This document shows, in pieces, positions 8,161 through 14,105 of a stretch of DNA of 14,156 nt. The notes beneath the pieces were generated by a model. That model searched no databases. It was not told where the DNA came from and was given only the letters and a program-made list of their open reading frames with translations. Source of the DNA: an uncultured Bacillota bacterium (lineage in GTDB: Bacteria > Bacillota > Clostridia > Peptostreptococcales > Anaerovoracaceae); NCBI GenBank assembly GCA_946410475.1, contig CAMKAM010000019.1, positions 1-14,156 of the forward strand, written 5' to 3'. The first letter of the stretch is position 1. The number at the start of each line of letters is the position of its first letter. The position numbers and the translations under genes were made by a program.

Positions 8161-9022
8161 ATTTGCTCCCTGTTTTTCTCAACTTCAGATATCTGTCTCT
8201 GACCAGCTCGCCCTCGTCCTTTGAGAGAAGCGGTCCGAGATTCCGCCAAATAGTGTCTGCTACCGTATCGAAGAAACGCCTCTCATGCATCTGAGATGTT
8301 TCCGCAGGTTCCGGGACGATCTCGTCGCAGACTCCGAGATCCTTTATGTCTTCGGCAGTGAGCCTCATCACTTTGGCTGCTTCCTGCCATCTCTCCGCAT
8401 CATGCCAGAGTATGCTCGCGAACCCTTCCGGAGAAAGGATCGAGAATATGCTGTTCTCGAGCATGATCAGTCTGTCGCCCGAAGCGAACGCCAGCGCGCC
8501 GCCGCTTCCGCCTTCTCCCGTAAAGACGGTCACGACCGGTACAGGCAGCCGGCTCATCGTCTTGATGCATTCGGCTATGGCCTGGCCCTGGCCCCTCTCT
8601 TCGGCTTCTTTTCCGGGATAAGCCCCCGGTGTATCCACGAAAGCTATCACGGGTCTTTCGAACTTCGCCGCCTGCTTCATCAGCCTGATCGCCTTGCGGT
8701 ATCCCTCCGGGTCCGGCATGCCGAAGCGGCATTTGATGTTCTCTTCGAGATCGCGGCCTTTCCTGTGCCCGATGAATGTCACCGGTATGCCCTTGAAAAG
8801 TCCGATGCCTCCCGTTACGCTCTCGTCCTCAGCGAAGCATCTGTCACCTGCCAGATACATCGCATCGTCTATGATGTTGCTAATGTATTCGATCACGACG
8901 GGCCGCTCTTTGCTGCGCGCCTTCATGACCCTTTCCACCGCGTTCTGCTGAGCCGCCTTCTCGGCTGCTTCCGAGATCGCATTTATCTCAGCCTCGCGTC
9001 TTTTGTCTTCTTTAGGACTCAA
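8147..9022 (-). CDS. accA: Acetyl-CoA carboxylase carboxyltransferase subunit alpha AccA
   Basis: With AccD it forms the carboxyltransferase that moves CO2 from biotinyl-AccB to acetyl-CoA. The 291-residue crotonase-fold protein carries DTPGAYPGKEAEERGQGQAIAE and the GEGGSGGALAFASGDRLIMLENSIFSILSPEG region characteristic of AccA. It appears to start at TTG 9022, sharing TTGA with the accD stop codon and preceded by the purine-rich GGAAGGGGG; this non-ATG start and 4-nt overlap imply translational coupling, which would help keep the two subunits equimolar. The next possible in-frame Met is over 30 residues in and lies past the expected N-terminal helix. It overlaps fabH downstream. Confidence 0.96.
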   Translation of the reverse strand: MSPKEDKRREAEINAISEAAEKAAQQNAVERVMKARSKERPVVIEYISNIIDDAMYLAGDRCFAEDESVTGGIGLFKGIPVTFIGHRKGRDLEENIKCRFGMPDPEGYRKAIRLMKQAAKFERPVIAFVDTPGAYPGKEAEERGQGQAIAECIKTMSRLPVPVVTVFTGEGGSGGALAFASGDRLIMLENSIFSILSPEGFASILWHDAERWQEAAKVMRLTAEDIKDLGVCDEIVPEPAETSQMHERRFFDTVADTIWRNLGPLLSKDEGELVRDRYLKLRKTGSKYGRN

Positions 9023-9885
9023 TACGACCGCCCCCTTCCGTGCATGTACAGGAGCCTTGCGAGCACCGTCTTCATGTCCTGTCTTTCGACGACCATGTCC
9101 ACGAAGCCCTTCTCGCGCTGGAAGTCAGCTCTCTGGAATCCTTCCGGAAGTTCCTCGCCGATCGTCTGCTCTATGACTCTCTGTCCTGCGAATCCTATGA
9201 GGGCTCCCTTTTCCGCCAGCGTTATATCCGCCAGGCTGGCAAAGCTCGCCGTGACTCCGCCCGTCGTCGGGTCGGTCATGACCGCTATGTACAGCAGGCC
9301 CGCTTCATCGTGCCTCGCCGCCGCGGCCGACGTCCTCGCCATCTGCATCAGAGCCATGATGCCTTCCTGCATCCTCGCTCCGCCCGAAGCGGTGAAGATG
9401 ACTATCGGAAGTTTCTTCTTGACGGCGTATTCGAACGCCAGGAAGACCTTCTCTCCTACGGCCGTTCCCATGCTCGCCATCATGAACCTCTTGTCCATGA
9501 CGCACAGCACGGCCTTTTCTCCGCCGATCTGGCACGAGCCCGTTACTACGGCCTCCTTCAGTCCGGTGTCCTTCCTCATCTTCTGGATCTTTTCTTCGTA
9601 TCCGGGGAAGTCTATCGGATCGTAGCCTGTCCTGCCGCGGTTGAATTCTCTGAAGGTGCCTTCGTCGGCGATCTTCTTTATCCTCTCCGCAGCCGTCATG
9701 GAGATATATGCTCCGCATGACGGGCAGACGTAGTCGGCATGCGCCCACTCGTTCGAGTCGTATTTCTGTCCGCAGCCGGGGCAGGTCTTCATGACCTCCG
9801 AAGCCTTCTCATCCGATGAGAACGTAAGCCTCGTCACTCTGCCGATCGCGTCCAGTATGTTTTTTCGTTCTCTGAATGGATTCAT
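9019..9885 (-). CDS. accD: Acetyl-CoA carboxylase carboxyltransferase subunit beta AccD
   Basis: The 288-residue partner of AccA in the carboxyltransferase. An N-terminal zinc ribbon is complete: CPGC (Cys35, Cys38) and CPSC (Cys54, Cys57). The crotonase-fold body follows, with the oxyanion-forming TASGGARMQEG and the MTDPTTGGVTASFA segment. ATG 9885 shares ATGA with the accC stop, with AGGAGG 6 nt upstream, an excellent coupled start. Its own stop overlaps the TTG start of accA. The accD-accA pairing matches the usual clostridial and streptococcal order. Confidence 0.97.
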   Translation of the reverse strand: MNPFRERKNILDAIGRVTRLTFSSDEKASEVMKTCPGCGQKYDSNEWAHADYVCPSCGAYISMTAAERIKKIADEGTFREFNRGRTGYDPIDFPGYEEKIQKMRKDTGLKEAVVTGSCQIGGEKAVLCVMDKRFMMASMGTAVGEKVFLAFEYAVKKKLPIVIFTASGGARMQEGIMALMQMARTSAAAARHDEAGLLYIAVMTDPTTGGVTASFASLADITLAEKGALIGFAGQRVIEQTIGEELPEGFQRADFQREKGFVDMVVERQDMKTVLARLLYMHGRGRSY

Positions 9886-11258
9886 TCTTTGCCTCCTGCT
9901 GCTTCATACAGTTCGAGGAATCCCGCACCGTACTTCTCCATGAATCCCGTATCGTAGTTTCCTCTCAGGAACTCGCGGTTGTACAGGATGAGGTGCTGTA
10001 TCGGCAGCGTCGTCTTTCTTCCTCTGATGATCGTCTCTCCGAGCGCCCGGCGCATCCTCCTGATGGCCTCGAGCCTCGTGTCCCCGTAAGCGATGATCTT
10101 GCATATCATCGAATCGTAGAACGGACTGATCCTGCATCCGCTGTAGAGCGCGCTCTCGACCCTGACGCCGAATCCGGAAGGCAGATGAAGGAAATCTATA
10201 TCGCCTGCGTCCGGCGCATATCCCCTGAACACATCCTCGGCGCAGATCCTGCACTCGATGGCGTGTCCCTTCGTCTGTATGTCTTCCTGCGTCTTCGTGA
10301 GCGCCAGCCCCGAAGCTATCCTTATCTGCTCCTTGACGATGTCTATCCCCGTCACCATCTCAGTCACGGGATGCTCGACCTGGAGCCTCGTGTTCATCTC
10401 TATGAAATAGTAGTTGTTGCCGCTCGTTATGAACTCGACCGTTCCGGCGTTCTCGTAGCCTGCCGCCTTCGCGATGTTCACCGCGTCGCGCCCCATGGCT
10501 TCCCTCATCGATGCAGTAAGCGTCCAGTCCGGCGCCTCCTCCATCATCTTCTGGTTCCGCCTCTGGATCGAGCAGTTCCTCTCTCCCAGATGGATGACGT
10601 TTCCTTCCCTGTCAGCGAGGATCTGTATCTCTATATGACGCGGATCCTCTATCAGCTTTTCGATATACAGCGTCCCGTCGGCGAAGCATTTTTCGGCTTC
10701 CTCGCCTGCTTCCGCGAACGCTACCCCAAGCTCTTCCGGCATCCTCGCGATCCTCATGCCGCGGCCGCCGCCGCCCGCCGCCGCTTTTATCAGCACCGGC
10801 CAGCCTATCTCCTCGGCGCAGCTCATCGCATCTTCCAAAGTCCTGACCGGACCGTCGGAGCCGGGCACTATGCTCGCGCCGGCTTCTTTAGCGATCTTTC
10901 TCGCCTCCGCCTTGTCGCCCAGCTTCGAAATGACGTCACCTGACGGACCGATGAAAACGAGTCCGTTCTCGGCGCACTTGTCAGCGAAGCGCGCGTTCTC
11001 GGAAAGGAATCCAAAACCGGGGTGCACTGCATCGCACCCCGTCAGTTTTGCGGCTTCTATGATGTTGTCCATATCCAGGTATCCGCACGAAGGAGCATCC
11101 TCTCCTATGCAGACGGCGCGGTCGGCCATCATCGTGTGAAGGGCCTCCCTGTCGCCTTTCGTATATACGGATACCGTCTCTATCTCGAGCTCTCTGCAGG
11201 CCCTCAGCACCCTGAGCGCTATCTCGCCTCTGTTCGCGATGAGTATCCTTTTTAGCAT
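9882..11258 (-). CDS. accC: Biotin carboxylase AccC
   Basis: An ATP-grasp enzyme that carboxylates biotin on AccB using ATP and bicarbonate. I choose ATG 11258 (458 residues): MLKRILIANRGEIA is the canonical N-terminus and AGAGGTGG lies just upstream; a longer frame from TTG 11285 would overlap accB and adds non-conserved residues. Seen in order: ANRGEIA (8-14), the VHPGFGFLSEN segment, the glycine-rich loop KAAAGGGGRGMR from Lys158, His208, the RNCSIQRRNQK segment, and EMNTRLQVEHP with Glu287, Arg291 and Glu295 as expected metal, bicarbonate and catalytic residues. It begins 13 nt after accB and overlaps accD by 4 nt. Confidence 0.97.
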   Translation of the reverse strand: MLKRILIANRGEIALRVLRACRELEIETVSVYTKGDREALHTMMADRAVCIGEDAPSCGYLDMDNIIEAAKLTGCDAVHPGFGFLSENARFADKCAENGLVFIGPSGDVISKLGDKAEARKIAKEAGASIVPGSDGPVRTLEDAMSCAEEIGWPVLIKAAAGGGGRGMRIARMPEELGVAFAEAGEEAEKCFADGTLYIEKLIEDPRHIEIQILADREGNVIHLGERNCSIQRRNQKMMEEAPDWTLTASMREAMGRDAVNIAKAAGYENAGTVEFITSGNNYYFIEMNTRLQVEHPVTEMVTGIDIVKEQIRIASGLALTKTQEDIQTKGHAIECRICAEDVFRGYAPDAGDIDFLHLPSGFGVRVESALYSGCRISPFYDSMICKIIAYGDTRLEAIRRMRRALGETIIRGRKTTLPIQHLILYNREFLRGNYDTGFMEKYGAGFLELYEAAGGKE

Positions 11259-11271
11259 TCTTCCACCTCTG

Positions 11272-11862
11272 TCAGCATTTCTCAACTTCGAACAGCGCGC
11301 TGCCGAATTCGACCATCCCGCCGTCGGCAGCCAGGACCTTCAGGATCCTGCAGTCATATGATGCTCTGATCTCGTTCATTACCTTCATCGCCTCGACGAC
11401 GCACACGACGTCGCCCTTGCTGACTCTGTCGCCTTCCTTGACGAACGGCTCTTCGCCCGGAGCCGGAGCCTGATAGAAAACTCCGACGATCGGCGAGTCG
11501 ATCGTCTCCGCCGAAGCTTCCGCGCCGGCCTCTGCGCCTGCGTTGCTTACTGCCGCGCCAGCGACATTTGCGCCCGCGCCATTCGCGCCAGCGCCATTCA
11601 CGCCTGCATCGCTTACTGCAACGCCTGCTCCAACGCCATTCACGCCTGCGCCGCTTACTGCCGCCTGCTGCATCTGGATCGGTGCAGCCGCTCCGACCAT
11701 CGCGACATTCGCGCCGGTCTGAACAGCGGGAGCCGCGAATACGACGGCAGGCTCTTTCTCGATACGCAGTCTGAAGCCGTCCTCTTCGTATTCCATGACG
11801 CCGAGTCCCGAGTCCTTGAACTTTCCGATCAGTTCATCGATGTCCTTTTGATCCATTTTCAT
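11272..11862 (-). CDS. accB: Biotin carboxyl carrier protein AccB with a repeat-rich linker
   Basis: Carries biotin between AccC and the carboxyltransferase. The protein has 196 residues, longer than the roughly 150-160 common in the family. An N-terminal segment (1-37, QKDIDELIGKFKDSGLGVMEYEEDGFRLRI) is typical of BCCP. Residues about 38-120 form a low-complexity Ala/Gly/Val/Asn linker with internal repeats. The lipoyl/biotinyl domain (about 121-196) contains IDSPIVGVFYQAPAPGEEPFV and EAMKVMNEI, with biotinylated Lys160. The usual BCCP linker is Ala/Pro rich, so this Gly/Asn composition and the matching DNA repeats suggest recent expansion. It starts at ATG 11862 after TAGGTG, 30 nt beyond acpP. 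Confidence 0.96.
   Translation of the reverse strand: MKMDQKDIDELIGKFKDSGLGVMEYEEDGFRLRIEKEPAVVFAAPAVQTGANVAMVGAAAPIQMQQAAVSGAGVNGVGAGVAVSDAGVNGAGANGAGANVAGAAVSNAGAEAGAEASAETIDSPIVGVFYQAPAPGEEPFVKEGDRVSKGDVVCVVEAMKVMNEIRASYDCRILKVLAADGGMVEFGSALFEVEKC
11592..11675. repeat. 42-bp period direct repeat in the accB linker
   Basis: On the plus strand the block starting CGCCATTCACGCCTGC recurs 42 bp later (from 11592 and from 11634), each copy followed by a GCTTACTGC core. A related partial copy of the CGCCTGC...GCTTACTGC part lies at 11535. The period is 14 codons, so length changes keep the reading frame. It encodes the AVS(D/G)AGVNG-type units of the AccB linker. Confidence 0.75.
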
Positions 11863-11892
11863 ATCAGCACCTACGCCTAGATCCTTCCGGAA

Positions 11893-12123
11893 TCAGCCCT
11901 TGTACTTCTCGAGGCAGTCGATAACGTCCTGAACTGTCTTCAGGTCAGCAAGTGCTTCGTCCGGGATCCTTACTCCGCAGCTCTCTTCCAGAGCGAGTAC
12001 GAGTTCTACAGCGTCGAGCGAGTCGATTCCGAGATCGTCTGCGAGCAGAGCTTCCGGTGTGATGTCTTCTTCGTCACAGCTAAGTGTTTCAACGATTACT
12101 TCTTTTACCTCTTCAAATGTCAT
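11893..12123 (-). CDS. acpP: Acyl carrier protein AcpP
   Basis: A small acidic four-helix protein of 76 residues that carries growing acyl chains on phosphopantetheine. The attachment motif DLGIDSLDAVEL places the modified serine at Ser35. ATG 12123 follows AAAGGAG with an 8-nt gap. It is the first gene of the operon, nearest the promoter, which fits the high abundance AcpP needs. The first 4 nt of the gene (ATGA) also contain the TGA stop of a possible 40-codon leader frame. A 30-nt gap to accB follows. No holo-ACP synthase gene is present in the window. Confidence 0.97.
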   Translation of the reverse strand: MTFEEVKEVIVETLSCDEEDITPEALLADDLGIDSLDAVELVLALEESCGVRIPDEALADLKTVQDVIDCLEKYKG

Positions 12124-12242
12124 TGTCTTTTCTCCTTTGTTTCCTTTGTTGGATCTCTCTGAAACCGCCGGTCATTTCGAAGTCTGTTCCATTCTGATCT
12201 CCGCTCTTTTCCGCTCGTTTGCAGCCCGGCTGTTTCATTCAT
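12120..12242 (-). other. Possible 40-codon leader reading frame ending on the acpP start
   Basis: From ATG 12242 the leader reads through 40 codons (beginning MNETAGLQTSGKERRS and ending KEKRQ) to a TGA that overlaps the acpP ATG as ATGA. The peptide would be strongly charged and resembles no family I recognise. No Shine-Dalgarno sequence precedes this ATG; the upstream bases are A/T only. It may therefore be chance. I record it because the stop position is the one expected for translational coupling. Confidence 0.25.
12161..12236 (-). promoter_or_regulatory. Possible structured leader of the FAS mRNA
   Basis: In the RNA, GAAACAGCCGG (12236-12226) can pair with CCGGCGGTTTC (12171-12161): 10 of 11 positions, enclosing about 54 nt. 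A short palindrome (CAGCCGGGCTG) overlaps the 5' arm and could compete with it. The enclosed part has a direct repeat GAGCGGA-AAA-GAGCGGA. The start codon and ribosome site lie downstream and outside the stem. No known riboswitch class is recognised; folding and role are inferred. Confidence 0.35.
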
Positions 12243-12271
12243 AAATTTTAACTAAAATTTTTTAGCTAAAT
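12243..12271. promoter_or_regulatory. AT-rich tandem dyads, candidate FAS operator
   Basis: On the plus strand AAATTTTA-AC-TAAAATTT (12243-12260) is an inverted repeat with perfect 8-bp arms. Next to it is the palindrome TTTAGCTAAA (12261-12270). The two share the core TTTTA(A/G)CTAAA, 14 bp apart. They cover roughly +4 to +32 relative to the predicted start site, a position where a bound repressor would block transcription. They do not match the FapR consensus or the FabT TTTGA/TCAAA pattern as I remember them. The binding protein is unknown; the MarR product is the obvious candidate. Confidence 0.5.
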
Positions 12272-12281
12272 TGCTTTAAGT

Positions 12282-12310
12282 ATAATATCCGCTATATCCC
12301 CCGATGTCAA
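12282..12310 (-). promoter_or_regulatory. Main promoter of the fatty acid synthesis operon
   Basis: The minus strand has a perfect TTGACA (12310-12305), a 17-bp spacer, then TATTAT (12287-12282). The predicted start is near 12275, leaving a leader of about 150 nt before acpP. It lies about 60 nt beyond the terminator of the preceding gene pair, so the operon has its own transcription start. Confidence 0.87.
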
Positions 12311-12371
12311 TACATTTTCCTGCGAATTCTCACCTTCCGGAACGATTCATACTTTGAACGTATAAAACTGC

Positions 12372-12398
12372 AATAAAAAGGAGGCTTTCTAAGCCTCC
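12372..12398 (-). terminator. Rho-independent terminator of the carbonic anhydrase / secreted protein pair
   Basis: On the minus strand GGAGGCTT-AGA-AAGCCTCC forms a perfect 8-bp GC-rich stem with a 3-nt loop, followed by TTTTTATTG. It lies 27 nt past the stop of the secreted protein gene and separates it from the fatty acid promoter. Confidence 0.93.
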
Positions 12399-12425
12399 GG
12401 TATCCTCTTTATCAACCTCTTTCGC

Positions 12426-13427
12426 CTACTTCCTGATGATCCCGATCGGCCACGGGAACCCCGGCTGCGGATTCAGGATATATTTGTTGCCGGCCAGCCA
12501 TATCTTCGTGTTCTTGTGGCCGGACCCGAACGACACGTAGTACCCGAACGCATCCGTCGTGTCGCCGTCACCGCCGGCGAATCTGACCTTGCTCGAGATG
12601 CCCAGGTCTTTCATGAAATCATTCATCATCTTCGCCCCCGAAACGCACGTGCCCTTGCCGGTGTACCACAGCGTCCTGCCGTTGTTGTTCCCGACCGACG
12701 CGTACTTGCCCGAGCTGATCAGGTATCCGACCGCGTCGATCACTTCCCACGTGGTCATGTCCTGAGTGACCGCATTCTTCACCCAGGCCCTGCGCCACTT
12801 CCGGTAATTCGCCTTCGTGTTCGCGACGCTCTTGCCACCGCGGAATCCCGGCACGATGTGGAGCGTAACGGGCTCGTACTCTCCGGTGTTGTAATAGACC
12901 TCAAGGTCGAACTTTCCGGCCTTCTTCCCCTTGACTTTCAGAGTAAGCTCCGTGCCCCTCTGACTGCGGGTCACCTTCGCGCGCTTGGTATCATATTTCA
13001 GTTTAACTACCTTCATCCCCTCGTCGAGGTCGCCGCCGATAGTCTGCGTCTTCCCGACGATCACCGCCGGCAGCCTGTTCTCCATCAGCTTCCCCCTCTT
13101 CTTGTTGAGGACGCGGATGGTGCATTTCAGCTTACGGCTCCCCGACTTGCATTCAAGCACCGTCGTTCCCGGCTTCCTCGGGACGACCTTCACCGAACGG
13201 CGCTTCTTGCTCTTCAGCGCTGCGATCTCCGTATTCTTTATCTTCCACTTGCCGGACCCCGCCGACAGCTTGACCGTCTTGCTTCCGCCCTGCACCAAGG
13301 TGACGTAGGAAGCCGACAGTTTCTTGGCTTTAGCCGCTGTCGGGACCGCTGTGTAAGCCGCCCCTGATAAGCACACGCACACTGCCAGCAGCACTGCGGC
13401 CGCACTTCTTAATATCCTGTTATTCAT
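12426..13427 (-). CDS. Secreted basic protein, Ig-like region plus degenerate transglutaminase-like domain
   Basis: A protein of 333 residues. A signal peptide is clear (positive N-terminus, hydrophobic stretch about 8-26, likely cut near residues 29-34); the cysteines there do not form a good lipobox. About residues 36-108 resemble a bacterial Ig-like (BIG2) domain. Residues about 110-195 are a second beta-rich, Lys/Arg-rich region. Residues about 220-333 look transglutaminase-like: Cys261 in GKGTCVSGAKMMNDFMKDLGI, His304 in GSGHKNTKIWL, then YILNPQPG, where Asn319 stands at the position usually held by the third catalytic residue, Asp. It may be a cysteine peptidase or cross-linking enzyme of the cell surface, or a non-catalytic binding protein. 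Its start lies inside the end of the carbonic anhydrase gene (8-bp overlap), so the two are translationally coupled despite acting in different compartments. The substrate is unknown. Confidence 0.8.
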   Translation of the reverse strand: MNNRILRSAAAVLLAVCVCLSGAAYTAVPTAAKAKKLSASYVTLVQGGSKTVKLSAGSGKWKIKNTEIAALKSKKRRSVKVVPRKPGTTVLECKSGSRKLKCTIRVLNKKRGKLMENRLPAVIVGKTQTIGGDLDEGMKVVKLKYDTKRAKVTRSQRGTELTLKVKGKKAGKFDLEVYYNTGEYEPVTLHIVPGFRGGKSVANTKANYRKWRRAWVKNAVTQDMTTWEVIDAVGYLISSGKYASVGNNNGRTLWYTGKGTCVSGAKMMNDFMKDLGISSKVRFAGGDGDTTDAFGYYVSFGSGHKNTKIWLAGNKYILNPQPGFPWPIGIIRK

Positions 13428-13953
13428 CGAGCCACCTCACTTCGCCGCTTGCGATATCGTAGATCGCGCCCTCGATCAGCGCGCCGCCGATCTCCGGATG
13501 CTCATTGAATTCTTTCTTCAATATACCGACCGCGTGTTGCACGTTCAGACAGCTCGCTTTGTACGGATCGCGCTCGTCGCCCACCGCCTCGAGTATGTCG
13601 TCGGTGATGTACTGTATGAATCCGTCTCCGCCGCCGCTGAGCGCAGCAGTCACCGCACCGCACCCGGTGTGACCGAGCACGACTATGTGATCGCAGTCGA
13701 GATGGCCGGCGGCGTATTCGATACTTCCAAGCTGGTGCCTGTCGAGCACATTGCCCGCGACCCTTATCACGAACAGATCGCCGATGCCCGCGCCGAAAAT
13801 CTGCTCCGGCACGACCCTCGAATCAGCGCAGCATACCACGATGGCATACGGATGCTGCCCGTTCTCCGCCGTATCCTTCAGCCTCGCGCTGTCGACGACC
13901 TCGATATATTTCCTGTTTCCTTCTTCAAGCCTGATACGAATATTGTCTCTCAT
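13420..13953 (-). CDS. Beta-class carbonic anhydrase
   Basis: Interconverts CO2 and bicarbonate in the cytoplasm. The 177-residue protein has the complete zinc site: Cys42-Ala-Asp44-Ser-Arg46, then His95 and Cys98 in HTGCGAV. The GDLFVIRVAGN segment (58-68) is typical. No signal peptide is seen. It begins at ATG 13953 after AGAAGGG with a short gap, and overlaps the next gene by 8 bp (ATGAATAA). Its position just upstream of the acetyl-CoA carboxylase genes suggests it may supply bicarbonate to AccC, but a terminator and a separate promoter intervene. The length is at the short end for the family, as in the smaller clostridial and archaeal forms. Confidence 0.95.
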   Translation of the reverse strand: MRDNIRIRLEEGNRKYIEVVDSARLKDTAENGQHPYAIVVCCADSRVVPEQIFGAGIGDLFVIRVAGNVLDRHQLGSIEYAAGHLDCDHIVVLGHTGCGAVTAALSGGGDGFIQYITDDILEAVGDERDPYKASCLNVQHAVGILKKEFNEHPEIGGALIEGAIYDIASGEVRWLDE

Positions 13954-13970
13954 TGTCCCTTCTCTTCTTT

Positions 13971-13988
13971 CGTCTCTTTCGTCTCTTT
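13971..13988 (-). repeat. Two perfect 9-bp repeats in the carbonic anhydrase leader
   Basis: The minus strand reads AAAGAGACG twice in tandem, followed by the related AAAGAAGAG, in a purine-rich tract just before the ribosome site. It may be simple slippage or may influence ribosome loading. No function is claimed. Confidence 0.6.
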
Positions 13989-14099
13989 TGTCCCGCTGTT
14001 CCCAGCTCTGCTCCCAGAATCTGTTCCCCCATAGTTTTCCTAGACCATTTTATCACCATTCAAAACATATCTATACTGATTATGCAAAATAAATAGTTC

Positions 14100-14105
14100 A
14101 TTATA
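14100..14105 (-). promoter_or_regulatory. Possible -10 box upstream of carbonic anhydrase
   Basis: A perfect TATAAT lies about 146 nt before the carbonic anhydrase start, in an AT-rich stretch. No good -35 hexamer stands 16-18 bp upstream (a G/T run is there), so this is weak evidence for a promoter. I found nothing else definite in the 200 bases between 13954 and the window end. Confidence 0.3.

Noticed and set aside
6139..8202. Plus-strand open frame of 687 codons, the longest complete one in the window.
   Set aside because: It is antisense across fabD, fabK and fabH. Long mirror frames arise from the codon pattern of GC-rich genes, and the product looks like no protein.
8285..9625. Plus-strand open frame of 446 codons.
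   Set aside because: Antisense to accA and accD, with no recognisable domain or start signal.
11259..11285. Longer AccC start at TTG 11285.
   Set aside because: ATG 11258 has a good ribosome site and gives the canonical N-terminus; the longer form overlaps accB.
12059..12244. Plus-strand 61-codon frame over the acpP leader.
   Set aside because: It runs antisense to acpP and its leader, without a ribosome site or recognisable sequence.
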